A stretch of 64,000 nt of DNA from Pseudomonadota bacterium (GCA_021825945.1 JAKAFN010000004.1:1-64000), one strand, 5' to 3'; counted from the first letter of the stretch, positions 17,747-27,474 are shown. The notes: a model not told the origin generated them from the sequence alone. A program made the numbers and translations.

Positions 17747-18913
17747 ATGGCCAGCAATATCCCGAAGCGTGAGGACTGGATCCGACTGTTCCAGAGCGAT
17801 GTCGGCGTGTGGGAAATGGAGTCGGTCCTGACCGCGATGCGCTCGGGCCGACTGTCCGATGGAGATGCGGTCGAATCATTCGAAGAAAACTTCGCGGACT
17901 ATGTCGGCCGCACCTACGCCGTGGCCGTGTCGAGCGGAACCGCGGGGTTGTTGCTCAGCTTGCGCGCCCTGGGCATCGGTCCCGGAGACGAGGTCATCGC
18001 ATCACCATACTCCTGGCATCAGATCGCCCACGCGATCACGCTTGCCGGCGCAACGCCCGTTTTCGCCGACATGGACTACTGGAGCGGAACCCTGCATCCC
18101 GGTGCCATATCGACCCTGATCACCGAACACACGAAGGCAATCCTTGTCGGAAATACCAACGGTCACCCGGCTCCCTGGCAAGGTTTGCGAGCACTCGCGG
18201 CAGAACATGATGTCCCATTGATCGAGGATTCCACGGAGGCGATCGGCTCGGTATATCAGGGCCGCCGTACCGGCGCGTTCGGTCGATGTGCGATCTTCGA
18301 TTTTTCGCAGGCATCGGCCCTGGCATGCGGAGAGGGCGGCATGGTGGTTACGGACGACCCCAGCCTGGCAACAGAACTGCGACACACGCGCAGCCATCGG
18401 ATCGATGACCGTCTTTCCGTCTCCGTCGGAGGTCGGGTTCCGCTACAGGCGGGAATGAGCAACATCGCCGCCGCGCTGGGCTTATCCCAACTCGACCGCA
18501 TCGATGAAATCCTGGCACAGCGCAAGAAGGTCGAGTCCTACTATTTGCGCCACCTCCAGTCTTTCGAGGGAATCAAGCCGCCGTATCTCGCCCCGGACAT
18601 CGACGAAATCCACTGGTACAGCTACGTCGTTCACCTCGGAACGCGATTTTCACGCAGTGCGCGCAACCAGATCCTGGAAGATCTGGCAACGGAGAACATC
18701 GAATCGGCAGCCTACTGCAACCCGCTGCACCAGCAGTATTTCTACAGTCGATACGGCTACCGGAAAGGGAGATTCCCGACGGTGGAACGCATCTCGGATC
18801 GGGCGATCGCGCTTCCGTTTCACGGTGATCTTCGCGAGGACGAGGTGATGTTCATCGTCTCCACCGCGAAAGATTCGTCCGCCAATGTCGGCGCGGGCGC
18901 CGCAATCTACTGA
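17747..18913 (+). CDS. DegT/DnrJ/EryC1-like fold-type I PLP protein with the catalytic lysine replaced
   Basis: A 388-residue protein of the DegT/DnrJ/StrS aminotransferase fold: AVAVSSGTAGLLLSLRALGI (cofactor phosphate loop), GDEVIASPYSWHQIAHAI, and EDSTEAIGS, whose D normally holds the pyridine nitrogen. In family members the Schiff-base lysine sits seven residues into FSFHxxKxxxxGEGG; here the aligned segment is FDFSQASALACGEGG, with serine at that position. It therefore should not act as an ordinary aminotransferase. AAGGAGG lies upstream of the ATG at 17747. It lies within the nifB operon, between nifT and a SIR2-like gene. Function unknown; ColD, a dehydratase of this fold, also lacks the lysine. 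Confidence 0.82.
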   Translation: MASNIPKREDWIRLFQSDVGVWEMESVLTAMRSGRLSDGDAVESFEENFADYVGRTYAVAVSSGTAGLLLSLRALGIGPGDEVIASPYSWHQIAHAITLAGATPVFADMDYWSGTLHPGAISTLITEHTKAILVGNTNGHPAPWQGLRALAAEHDVPLIEDSTEAIGSVYQGRRTGAFGRCAIFDFSQASALACGEGGMVVTDDPSLATELRHTRSHRIDDRLSVSVGGRVPLQAGMSNIAAALGLSQLDRIDEILAQRKKVESYYLRHLQSFEGIKPPYLAPDIDEIHWYSYVVHLGTRFSRSARNQILEDLATENIESAAYCNPLHQQYFYSRYGYRKGRFPTVERISDRAIALPFHGDLREDEVMFIVSTAKDSSANVGAGAAIY

Positions 18914-18961
18914 ACAAACGTGGCTTTCACTCGATCGGAGGAGAAAACGTGTGGGGAAGAC

Positions 18962-19807
18962 GTGCATAGCGATCGACTGAACGAAATCCATGCCGGCTTG
19001 GCTGCCGGATCCGTCATCCCATACCTGGGACCTGGCATGCTGGAACTTGCCGGCAACGGAGGCTCCGTCCCGCGGACTCCGGAGGAACTTGCAGCGGCGA
19101 TCACCGGCAAGGTCACGGTCCCGCACAAGATCCGCAAGCGTTTGACCGCTGCCGCGCAGTTCATCGAAAACTTCAAGCACCGCAAGACCATCGTGCATTT
19201 GATGAGCGAGTGCTTCGCGCCGACGGTCGAGCCTTCGTCGCTGCATCGGATCTTGACCTCGATGCCGCAGATTCCCCTGATCGTGGATTCTTGGTACGAC
19301 AGCGCCTGTTCCGGGGCGCTCGCCGATCGATTCGATTGGGGACAAGTCCAGGGACTCTCGCAAGCGGAGCATTTCGGAACCTGGACGGCCTATTTCGATT
19401 CGACGGGTATCCCGACGACGTCGGACGCGGCAGCATCCTGGAATACCCTCCTATATCGACCGCTGGGCGGCATACACCCGGCGCGAAACTTCCTCGTTTC
19501 GGACTCCGATTTCGTGGAGGTGCTGACCGAAATCGATATCCAGACGCCGCTGCCGCCGCGCGTGCAGGCCCTGCGGACGAACCGGCATTTCCTTTTCCTG
19601 GGATGCCGATTTCACGACCAACTGGAACGAATCTTCGCGCGTCAGATCATGAAGCGATCCTCCGACCGCCATTGGGCGGTCATACCGGGGGAACTCACGC
19701 GCAAGGAAGCGCGCTTCCTGGAAGAGCAGAAGATCGAACGCATCGATCTCCCGTTGCGGGAATTCGAGAATGCGCTGACCCGAAACACGGTCGGCGAACT
19801 TTCGTAG
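18962..19807 (+). CDS. SIR2-like domain protein in the nif operon
   Basis: A 281-residue protein (GTG start at 18962; a GTG at 18920 would give 295 residues, but has no ribosome site). Near the N-terminus is SVIPYLGPGML, resembling the NAD-binding LVPFLGAGxS loop of SIR2-like domains but with GPG in place of GAG. Later are SDSDFVEVL and HFLFLGCRFHDQLERIFARQ, which match the second conserved half of this family (DYxxLL and fiGyxxxDxxxxxL). SIR2-like domains bind or cleave NAD; some act as NADases in phage defence. Here the gene lies in the nifB operon between the DegT-like gene and a ferredoxin, so a nitrogenase-related role is inferred. Confidence 0.72.
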   Translation: MHSDRLNEIHAGLAAGSVIPYLGPGMLELAGNGGSVPRTPEELAAAITGKVTVPHKIRKRLTAAAQFIENFKHRKTIVHLMSECFAPTVEPSSLHRILTSMPQIPLIVDSWYDSACSGALADRFDWGQVQGLSQAEHFGTWTAYFDSTGIPTTSDAAASWNTLLYRPLGGIHPARNFLVSDSDFVEVLTEIDIQTPLPPRVQALRTNRHFLFLGCRFHDQLERIFARQIMKRSSDRHWAVIPGELTRKEARFLEEQKIERIDLPLREFENALTRNTVGELS

Positions 19808-19867
19808 TCGTCGGAACGCCATCCCGAATCGGGGCGGCGAAATCGATCATTTGATAAGGAGTTCACC

Positions 19868-20173
19868 ATGCCATTCGTCACCGTGCAGCCGTCCGGAAAC
19901 CGATACGAGGTCACGGTCGGCAGCAGCATTCTGGCCGCCTTACGCGCCGCAGGGGAGATGATTCCCGGCAAGTGCGACGGCAAGGGGGAGTGCGGAGCCT
20001 GCCATATCTTCGTTCAGGAAGGGCGAAAAAGCCTGTCGAAAATCCAGCGTGTCGAAAATGAAAAGCTCGACACCATTCCCGGCGTGGGATCGAAGTCACG
20101 CCTGGCCTGTCAGGCCATTCTCGGGGAAGAAGACGTCACGGTGGAACTCCTCGGATTCCAGTCCGGGTTCTGA
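19868..20173 (+). CDS. Nif-associated [2Fe-2S] ferredoxin
   Basis: A 101-residue plant-type/adrenodoxin-like ferredoxin with ligands in KCDGKGECGACH and, about 40 residues on, RLACQ. Similar [2Fe-2S] ferredoxins occur in nif clusters (FdxD of Rhodobacter; the FeSII protein of Azotobacter protects nitrogenase from oxygen). Which of these roles applies cannot be told from the sequence. AAGGAG precedes the ATG. Last gene of the nifB operon; a strong terminator follows. Confidence 0.88.
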   Translation: MPFVTVQPSGNRYEVTVGSSILAALRAAGEMIPGKCDGKGECGACHIFVQEGRKSLSKIQRVENEKLDTIPGVGSKSRLACQAILGEEDVTVELLGFQSGF

Positions 20174-20237
20174 CTGCCCGGTTCCGACCCGGTACGGCGC
20201 GCGAAACGGACTGCGATCCTCGGCGCCGTCGAAGGTC

Positions 20238-20271
20238 ACCGCGCGGACTACCATGTCCGCGCGGTTTTTTT
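20238..20271 (+). terminator. Rho-independent terminator of the nifB operon
   Basis: An 11-base-pair perfect stem (ACCGCGCGGAC / GTCCGCGCGGT) with a six-base loop, followed by a run of seven T. It lies 65 bases after the ferredoxin stop and 39 bases before the convergent nifZ end. Confidence 0.88.
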
Positions 20272-20309
20272 CCGATCCAGTATTCGAATCTCCTTCCGGA
20301 ACACCTCGG

Positions 20310-20678
20310 CTAGGACGTCCTTCCCAAGGCATTCAGTTCGTCGATCCGGTCGGAAAATCGTGCAAGGACGTCCTCCGGCAGCGCGTCGAGGGTGCAGAGC
20401 TCCTTGGCGCGCATGCCCACCTGATATCCCTTTCCGACCCACTCCACGCTGTAAATGTAGTACCGCTGGAGGAAGGTGCCGACCGAGCGCACATACCCCA
20501 CATCCCCCCGCTCCACGAGCACGTCGCCGATGTCCCTACCCGGAAAGGTCCCGTCATTGCGCACCAGTTTCCGGCTGGCGACCCGCTCGCCGAAGGCAAA
20601 ACGGGGAGGCGCCGTGATTTCGACGTCGTCGGACTCGTCCGCGCTCCCGACCGCCGATTCCGTGTGATGTTCCGTCAT
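20310..20678 (-). CDS. nifZ: NifZ family protein
   Basis: A 122-residue protein with the NifZ core: FAFGERVASRKLVRNDGTFP, then VLVERGDVGYV, TFLQRYYIYSVEW and YQVGMRAKEL. NifZ helps form the second P-cluster of the MoFe protein. The first ~25 residues are an acidic leader. Its ATG lies two bases after the stop of the unknown gene upstream, so the two are co-transcribed, divergently from nifH. Confidence 0.88.
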   Translation of the reverse strand: MTEHHTESAVGSADESDDVEITAPPRFAFGERVASRKLVRNDGTFPGRDIGDVLVERGDVGYVRSVGTFLQRYYIYSVEWVGKGYQVGMRAKELCTLDALPEDVLARFSDRIDELNALGRTS

Positions 20679-20680
20679 GG

Positions 20681-21265
20681 TTACACCGGCCGGTTTTCTT
20701 TGATCTTGACCGGCCCCATGATCTGCAGTCCCTCATCGAAGGTGATCACGGGCCAGGAATCGGTGAAATCGGCGGATTTTTCTGCGATGACACGCAGCTT
20801 TTCGGCGGTGTCGAGTCTCTTCAGGTCGCCACGGTCGATTCCCAGCAGTTCGAGCATTTCGTTGTAAACGGTTGCTTCGTCGAGCGGCAGAACCCAGAAC
20901 GTGGCGTTGCCCAAAGAAATTCGGTACCGCCTCGAGATGTCCAGGTTGCCGGCGAAGAAAAAATATTTTCCGGAGGCGTCCAGCGTTTCGGCAAGAAGAT
21001 TGTGGAGAAGGCCGAGATGCTCGAGCGAGACACCAAACCCGGCGAAAAAGGATATCGCCGTCCCGCCGACCGGTGCCGTCATCATCACTTGGTCCAATTT
21101 GATTTCCGGCGGACGGGCCTCGCCCGACAACTTTTCGGCAAATTTCAAGGCGAGTTCTCCCCGAAATGCGTACACGTCGGAAGCGATTCGTCCCTTGTGA
21201 ACGGGGCTCAGAAGACGCCCTTCGGCGTCCACGGTTGCAAACGGAGTCTGTGTGATTTCGGTCAT
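20681..21265 (-). CDS. Unrecognised protein encoded with nifZ, divergent from nifH
   Basis: A 194-residue soluble protein. Visible features: HKGRIASDVYAFRGELALKF, a glycine-rich stretch TAPVGGTAISFFAGFGVS, HLGLLHNLLAETLDASGKYF and RRYRISLGNATFWVLPLD. No signal peptide, no cysteine pairs, no motif I can place. It looks well conserved in composition rather than random, lies directly before nifZ, and has a -24/-12 promoter candidate 50-60 bases upstream, sharing the nifH NifA sites. I infer a nitrogenase maturation or protection role but do not know its function. Confidence 0.75.
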   Translation of the reverse strand: MTEITQTPFATVDAEGRLLSPVHKGRIASDVYAFRGELALKFAEKLSGEARPPEIKLDQVMMTAPVGGTAISFFAGFGVSLEHLGLLHNLLAETLDASGKYFFFAGNLDISRRYRISLGNATFWVLPLDEATVYNEMLELLGIDRGDLKRLDTAEKLRVIAEKSADFTDSWPVITFDEGLQIMGPVKIKENRPV

Positions 21266-21312
21266 GGCGGATTTGTCCTGGGCTCGTCGTGAATAACGAT
21301 CGGCAAGGGAGA

Positions 21313-21328
21313 AGCAAACTTCGTTCCT
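21313..21328 (-). promoter_or_regulatory. Possible sigma-54 promoter of the unknown gene-nifZ pair
   Basis: On the minus strand AGGAACGAAGTTTGCT has the TTTGCT -12 box and the invariant GG/GC at 10-base spacing; two changes in the -24 box. Predicted start near 21301, 36 bases before the gene. Confidence 0.5.
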
Positions 21329-21430
21329 GCCGTTGCCGCGCGGTCGAGTCGCCACATTGCGGCCACGGCACCACAAGGACATGGGCCATTGCGACGCGTC
21401 GTCAACGATGCCCGGTTGTCGAATCGCGCA

Positions 21431-21446
21431 TGTTCCGTTCCCGACA
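21431..21446. promoter_or_regulatory. NifA site 1 in the nifZ-nifH divergent region
   Basis: TGTTCCGTTCCCGACA, of the TGT-N10-ACA form, about 145 bases before the predicted nifH start and about 137 bases before the minus-strand start, so it may serve both directions. Confidence 0.7.
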
Positions 21447-21459
21447 GACGGAGTCCCCT

Positions 21460-21475
21460 TGTGCGCTTTCCAACA
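21460..21475. promoter_or_regulatory. NifA site 2 in the nifZ-nifH divergent region
   Basis: TGTGCGCTTTCCAACA, TGT-N10-ACA, 29 bases after site 1 and centred about 116 bases upstream of the nifH start. The paired arrangement repeats the one seen before nifB. Confidence 0.7.
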
Positions 21476-21555
21476 TTGTCGAAACCGACCTTCGGGATGG
21501 TGGGCATGAACCAATTCACCAATCAAAACAAACGATTGGCGAACACTCCCGCGGA

Positions 21556-21571
21556 TGGCACGAGGATTGCT
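21556..21571 (+). promoter_or_regulatory. Sigma-54 promoter of nifHDK
   Basis: TGGCACGAGGATTGCT is a perfect match to TGGCACG-N4-TTGCW. Predicted start near 21583 gives a leader of about 114 bases before nifH. Confidence 0.92.
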
Positions 21572-21693
21572 AGAACTCGGGTGGAGCACATGCCGAATCC
21601 GTAACCACCACCGAAGACCTACAGGGTTAGGGGGGGCGAGCAGTCCCTGCAAGTTTCGATTTCGACAAACAGCGCTTTGAAAAGGAGCTTTGA

Positions 21694-22581
<888 letters not shown>

Positions 22582-22604
22582 CGCCATGGCAATTCCGGTC
22601 GTTC

Positions 22605-22656
22605 CCGGTCCGCGCGCGGTTCCGATCCGGTTGTGGTCGGATCGCGCGAGGACCGG
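22605..22656 (+). other. Long stem-loop in the nifH-nifD gap
   Basis: Outer stem CCGGTCC/GGACCGG, inner CGCGC/GCGCG and GATCCG/CGGATC with a small bulge; no T-run follows. Such structures after nifH are thought to stabilise the nifH part of the transcript or attenuate readthrough, which would raise Fe protein over MoFe protein. Confidence 0.55.
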
Positions 22657-22745
22657 ACGAGCAGCCGATCGTGTACGGCCGAAATGAACTCGTTTCCAGC
22701 AACATCCAACGAACCAATCTCATCCATCGTACTGGAGGGCCTCCT

Positions 22746-24197
22746 ATGAGCCTCACCGCGGAAGAAACCAAGGCACGCAACAAGCAGCTCATCGACGAGG
22801 TGCTCAAGGCCTACCCCGAAAAAACGGCGAAAAAGCGTGCCAAGCATCTGAACACCTTTGAAGAAGGGAAGAGCGACTGCAACGTCAAGTCGAATATCAA
22901 ATCCATTCCCGGCGTGATGACAATCCGGGGATGCGCCTATGCCGGATCCAAGGGTGTGGTTTGGGGCCCGATCAAGGACATGATCCACATTTCCCACGGA
23001 CCGGTGGGATGCGGCCAGTACTCCTGGGGATCGCGCCGGAACTATTACATCGGAACGACGGGCGTCGACACGTTCGTCACGATGCAATTCACCTCCGACT
23101 TCCAGGAAAAGGACATCGTGTTCGGAGGCGACAAGAAGCTCGAAAAGATCATCGACGAAATTCAGGAGCTGTTTCCTCTGAACAAAGGAATCTCGGTCCA
23201 GTCCGAGTGCCCCATCGGTTTGATCGGTGATGACATCGAGGCGGTGTCCAAGAAGAAGTCCAAGGAACATGAAGGACACACCATCGTTCCGGTGCGTTGT
23301 GAAGGATTTCGAGGGGTATCGCAGTCTCTTGGACACCACATCGCAAACGACGCCATTCGGGATTGGGTATTCGACAAAACGGATCCGAACAAAAATGCAT
23401 TCGAGTCGTCACCCTACGACATCGCGATCATCGGCGACTACAACATCGGGGGAGACGCCTGGTCGTCCAGAATCCTGCTGGAAGAAATGGGCTTGCGGGT
23501 GATCGCGCAGTGGTCCGGAGACGGGTCTCTTGCCGAGCTGGAGAACACGCCCAAGGCCAAACTCAACGTGCTGCATTGCTACCGATCCATGAACTACATC
23601 AGCCGACACATGGAAGAAAAGTATGGAATTCCGTGGGTCGAATACAACTTTTTCGGTCCGACCAAGATCGAGGCGTCACTGCGAGAGATCGCCAGCCACT
23701 TCGACGACAAAATCAAGGATGGTGCGGAACGCGTCATCGCGAAGTACAAGGCGTTGACCGAATCCGTCATTGCCAAATACAAGCCTCGCCTACAAGGCAA
23801 GAAGGTCATGCTGTTCGTCGGCGGATTGCGGCCCCGTCATGTGATCGGCGCGTATGAGGACCTCGGAATGGAGGTCGTCGGGACCGGATACGAGTTTGGG
23901 CATAACGACGACTACCAACGTACGACGCACTACGTCAAGGATGGCACGCTGATCTATGACGACGTCACCGGATATGAGTTCGAGAAATTCGTCGAGAAGG
24001 TTCAGCCGGATCTGGTTGGATCGGGGATCAAGGAGAAGTACGTTTTCCAGAAAATGGGGGTTCCATTCCGTCAAATGCACTCCTGGGACTACTCCGGTCC
24101 TTATCACGGCTATGACGGATTCGCAATCTTCGCGCGCGACATGGACATGGCCATCAATAGCCCCGTCTGGGGGTTGACGAAGGCCCCCTGGAAATAA
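22746..24197 (+). CDS. nifD: Nitrogenase MoFe protein alpha chain
   Basis: A 483-residue subunit. P-cluster ligands C63, C89 and C155, FeMo-co ligands C278 (LHCYRS) and H445 (MHSWDYSGP), plus Q193 and H197 near the active site are all present. This is molybdenum-type NifD without the AnfD/VnfD features. Start ATG 22746 has GGAGGG upstream. 164 bases after nifH, with a stem-loop between. Confidence 0.98.
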   Translation: MSLTAEETKARNKQLIDEVLKAYPEKTAKKRAKHLNTFEEGKSDCNVKSNIKSIPGVMTIRGCAYAGSKGVVWGPIKDMIHISHGPVGCGQYSWGSRRNYYIGTTGVDTFVTMQFTSDFQEKDIVFGGDKKLEKIIDEIQELFPLNKGISVQSECPIGLIGDDIEAVSKKKSKEHEGHTIVPVRCEGFRGVSQSLGHHIANDAIRDWVFDKTDPNKNAFESSPYDIAIIGDYNIGGDAWSSRILLEEMGLRVIAQWSGDGSLAELENTPKAKLNVLHCYRSMNYISRHMEEKYGIPWVEYNFFGPTKIEASLREIASHFDDKIKDGAERVIAKYKALTESVIAKYKPRLQGKKVMLFVGGLRPRHVIGAYEDLGMEVVGTGYEFGHNDDYQRTTHYVKDGTLIYDDVTGYEFEKFVEKVQPDLVGSGIKEKYVFQKMGVPFRQMHSWDYSGPYHGYDGFAIFARDMDMAINSPVWGLTKAPWK

Positions 24198-24265
24198 CCG
24201 GAACCATCACCACCGCCCCCCCAGGATTCATGGGGCGAAACGTCTGAACCTTGGGAGTTTTTACC

Positions 24266-25825
24266 ATGCCGCAAAGCGCCGAAGAGATCCTCGACCACGA
24301 ACAGCTATTTCGTCAGCCCGAATACCAGGAATTGTTCCGGAGCAAGAAGGCGAACTTCGAGTTCTCGGTTCCGGTCGATGACGTCAAGAAGATCGTCGAC
24401 TGGACCAAAACCGTCGAATATAAGGAAAAAAATTTCGCCCGTGACTCCCTGACCGTGAACCCGGCCAAGGCGTGTCAGCCGCTGGGAGCGGTATTCGCAG
24501 CGAACGGATTCGCCAAGACGCTTTCGTTCGTTCACGGTTCGCAGGGATGTGTCGCGTATTACCGATCTCATTTTTCCCGGCACTTCAAAGAGCCGACGTC
24601 GTGCGTTTCGTCATCCATGACCGAGGATGCGGCGGTGTTCGGCGGTCTCAACAACATGATCGACGGACTCGCGAACAGCTACCGTCTCTACAAGCCGGAC
24701 ATGATCGCGGTATCGACGACCTGCATGGCCGAAGTGATCGGGGACGACCTCAATGCGTTCATCAAGACGGCGAAAGACAAGGGTAGCGTTCCGGCCGAAT
24801 TCGATGTGCCATTTGCCCATACCCCGGCATTCGTCGGATCCCACATCACCGGCTACGACAATACGCTTCTGGGAATTCTTCGCCATTTCTGGGATGGCAA
24901 GGCCGACACGGCGCCAAAGCTCGAGCGCAAACCGAACGACTCGGTGAACTTCATCGGCGGCTTCGACGGATTCGTGGTTGGCAACATTCCCGAAATCCGG
25001 CGCATCTTCGGCCTCATGGGCGTGGAGCACACCATCGTGTGCGACCCCTCGGACAACTGGAATACGCCTACCGACGGCGAATTCCGGATGTATGACGGCG
25101 GAACCACCAAAGCCGACGTGGAATCGGCGCTGCATGCCAAAGCAACGGTGATCTTTCAGGAATTCTGTGCCATCAAGACCGCCAAGCTGATCCAGGAGCA
25201 TGGACAGGAGGTCGTAGCCCTCAACCATCCGATGGGAGTCCGCGGTACCGACCGGTTCCTGATGGAAATCTCCCGGATCAGCGGCAAGCCCATTCCGGCG
25301 GAGCTGGAAAAAGAGCGCGGTCGCCTGGTCGATGCGATCGCGGATTCCCAAGCGCACCTGCACGGCAAGAAATACGCGGTCTATGGCGATCCGGATTTCA
25401 CACTGGGCATGACGGAATTCCTGCTCGAACTCGGTGCCGAGCCCACGCACGTCTTGGCGACCAACGGTGACGATGCCTGGGCGACGAAGGTGCAGGCACT
25501 CTTTGATGCGTCGCCGTTCGGCGCCGGATGCAAGGTGTACCCGAAGCGCGATCTCTGGCACATGCGATCGCTGCTCTTCACCGAGCCCGTCGACTTCCTC
25601 ATCGGCAACACCTACGGAAAATACCTGGAGCGCGACACCGGCGTTCCGCTGGTCCGCTTGGCATTCCCGATTTTCGATCGGCATCACTATCACCGGATGC
25701 CGATCTGGGGATATGAGGGTGCCATGCGAGTTCTGACGATGCTGCTCGATGAGCATTTCGAAGCGCTCGATGCGCGGACGAACGTTCCGGCGGAGACGGA
25801 CTATTCGTACGACATCATCCGGTAG
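24266..25825 (+). CDS. nifK: Nitrogenase MoFe protein beta chain
   Basis: A 519-residue subunit with P-cluster cysteines C70, C95 and C153, at exactly the positions of Azotobacter NifK. The long N-terminal arm (about residues 1-60) typical of proteobacterial NifK is present. Forms the alpha2beta2 MoFe protein with NifD. Start ATG 24266 follows TTGGGAG. A hairpin follows the stop. Confidence 0.98.
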   Translation: MPQSAEEILDHEQLFRQPEYQELFRSKKANFEFSVPVDDVKKIVDWTKTVEYKEKNFARDSLTVNPAKACQPLGAVFAANGFAKTLSFVHGSQGCVAYYRSHFSRHFKEPTSCVSSSMTEDAAVFGGLNNMIDGLANSYRLYKPDMIAVSTTCMAEVIGDDLNAFIKTAKDKGSVPAEFDVPFAHTPAFVGSHITGYDNTLLGILRHFWDGKADTAPKLERKPNDSVNFIGGFDGFVVGNIPEIRRIFGLMGVEHTIVCDPSDNWNTPTDGEFRMYDGGTTKADVESALHAKATVIFQEFCAIKTAKLIQEHGQEVVALNHPMGVRGTDRFLMEISRISGKPIPAELEKERGRLVDAIADSQAHLHGKKYAVYGDPDFTLGMTEFLLELGAEPTHVLATNGDDAWATKVQALFDASPFGAGCKVYPKRDLWHMRSLLFTEPVDFLIGNTYGKYLERDTGVPLVRLAFPIFDRHHYHRMPIWGYEGAMRVLTMLLDEHFEALDARTNVPAETDYSYDIIR

Positions 25826-25843
25826 AACGTACGGCTACCGACG

Positions 25844-25878
25844 AGGAAGGCCCGTGGGTTGCGAGATCGGGCCTTCCT
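25844..25878 (+). terminator. Hairpin after nifK
   Basis: AGGAAGGCCCG pairs perfectly with CGGGCCTTCCT around a 13-base loop. There is no T-run, so it may be an attenuator or a 3' stabiliser of the nifHDK message rather than a full terminator. A -24/-12 element follows at once. Confidence 0.55.
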
Positions 25879-25893
25879 GGAAGAACGGTTGCT
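25878..25893 (+). promoter_or_regulatory. Possible internal sigma-54 promoter of nifE
   Basis: TGGAAGAACGGTTGCT: perfect -12 box TTGCT, GG/GC spaced by 10, but three changes in the -24 box. It starts at the last base of the hairpin and lies 25 bases before the nifE ATG, leaving only about 13 bases of leader if used. No NifA site was found close upstream. Confidence 0.35.
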
Positions 25894-25917
25894 AGAAAAA
25901 TCCTGGAGCGCGTCGCC

Positions 25918-27474
25918 ATGGCTGGAAACCTCGCCGTAAAGCTGCACGAAGTCTTCGATGAACCCGGTTGTGAAAAAAACCGGGAGAAGCCGGAATCGAT
26001 CCGCAAGAAGGGCTGCACGAAACAGCTCGCCCCAGGAGCAGCCGCCGGCGGATGCGCATTCGATGGCGCAAAGATCGCGCTCCAGCCCATCGTCGACGCC
26101 GCGCACTTGGTACACGGCCCGATCGCCTGCGAAGGAAACTCCTGGGACAACCGCCATGCCGCGTCTTCCGGACCGTCGATCTACCGAATCGGATTCACGA
26201 CCGACATTACCGAACTCGACGTCATTTACGGCGGAGAAAAGCGCCTCTACAAAGCGATCCGCCGGATCATCGAACGCTATGACCCGCCGGCGGTATTCGT
26301 CTATCAGACTTGCGTCACCGCATTGATCGGCGACGATATCGAAGCGGTATGCAAGGCCGCGTCGGAGAAATTCGGCAAGCCGGTGATCCCGGTCGACTCC
26401 CCGGGTTTCGCCGGGGTCAAGAATCTCGGCAACAAGCTTGCGGGCGAGGCCCTGCTAGACCACGTGATTGGCACTCGCGAGCCGGATTACGTCACCGACA
26501 CCGACATCAACATCATCGGCGAATATAACCTGTCGGGCGAGCTTTGGCAGATCAAACCCCTGCTCGATGCGATCGGCGTACGAATCCTGGCATGCATCAG
26601 CGGAGACGCCCGATATCACGAAGTCGCGAGTTCCCATCGTGCGCGGGCGGCGATGATGGTTTGCTCGAAAGCGATGATCAACATCGCCCGCAAGATGCAG
26701 GAGCGCTACGACATCCCGTTTTTCGAGGGATCGTTTTACGGCATCGGTGACATGTCGGAGTCCTTGCGGCAGATCGCGCATCTCCTCGTGTCGCGTGGAG
26801 GACCACACGATCTTCTTCCCAAGACCGAGGCCTTGATTCGGGCGGAGGAGGCTCGTGCATGGGCGCGAATCGAACCATTCCGGGACCGCCTGCGCGGCAA
26901 GCGCGCCTTGCTGATTACCGGTGGCGTCAAATCCTGGTCCGTAGTTTCCGCACTGCAGGAAATCGGCATGGACGTCGTCGGAACGAGTGTGAAAAAGTCG
27001 ACGACAGAGGACAAACAACGAATCCTGGAAATCATGGGCGACGATGCCCATATGATCGATGACATGACCCCGCGGGAAATGTACCGCATGCTCAAAGACG
27101 CCAACGCCGATATCATGCTCTCCGGTGGCCGGTCGCAATTCGTTGCGCTCAAAGCGATGATGCCGTGGCTCGACATCAACCAGGAGCGCCACCACGCCTA
27201 TGCGGGCTACGAAGGGATGGTGACGCTGGTGCAGGAAATCGATCGCGCCATTCATAACCCGTTCTGGGGGCAGGTTCGTCGCCGGGCACCCTGGGACGGG
27301 GAGGGCAGGAAAGAGGCCGTCACGGCCCCGATGGATCCCTTCGATGCGCCGGTCGCCACCCGCGAGGACGATCACGCACGCGGACGATCGGTGCGAGCGA
27401 ACACGCCCGCATTGGCGCCGATCACCGGTGAAATGGAGACGTTTCCGTCGCGGCATCGCGCGGATCTTCTCTAG
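25918..27474 (+). CDS. nifE: FeMo-co scaffold protein NifE
   Basis: A 518-residue NifD homologue that forms the NifEN scaffold on which NifB-co matures into FeMo-co. Conserved features: GCTKQLAPGAAAGGCAFDGA, HGPIACEGNSWDNR and VYQTCVTALIGDD, which carry the P-cluster-like cysteine set; the C-terminal part contains HHAYAGYEG. A C-terminal tail of about 60 residues (rich in Ala, Asp, Arg) goes beyond the usual NifE end. Confidence 0.96.
   Translation: MAGNLAVKLHEVFDEPGCEKNREKPESIRKKGCTKQLAPGAAAGGCAFDGAKIALQPIVDAAHLVHGPIACEGNSWDNRHAASSGPSIYRIGFTTDITELDVIYGGEKRLYKAIRRIIERYDPPAVFVYQTCVTALIGDDIEAVCKAASEKFGKPVIPVDSPGFAGVKNLGNKLAGEALLDHVIGTREPDYVTDTDINIIGEYNLSGELWQIKPLLDAIGVRILACISGDARYHEVASSHRARAAMMVCSKAMINIARKMQERYDIPFFEGSFYGIGDMSESLRQIAHLLVSRGGPHDLLPKTEALIRAEEARAWARIEPFRDRLRGKRALLITGGVKSWSVVSALQEIGMDVVGTSVKKSTTEDKQRILEIMGDDAHMIDDMTPREMYRMLKDANADIMLSGGRSQFVALKAMMPWLDINQERHHAYAGYEGMVTLVQEIDRAIHNPFWGQVRRRAPWDGEGRKEAVTAPMDPFDAPVATREDDHARGRSVRANTPALAPITGEMETFPSRHRADLL

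Noticed and set aside
18937..18970. GGAGGAG with a GTG at 18950 as the start of a gene
   Set aside because: That GTG opens a frame that stops after six codons; the SIR2-like frame is different, so the ribosome site does not belong to it in an obvious way.
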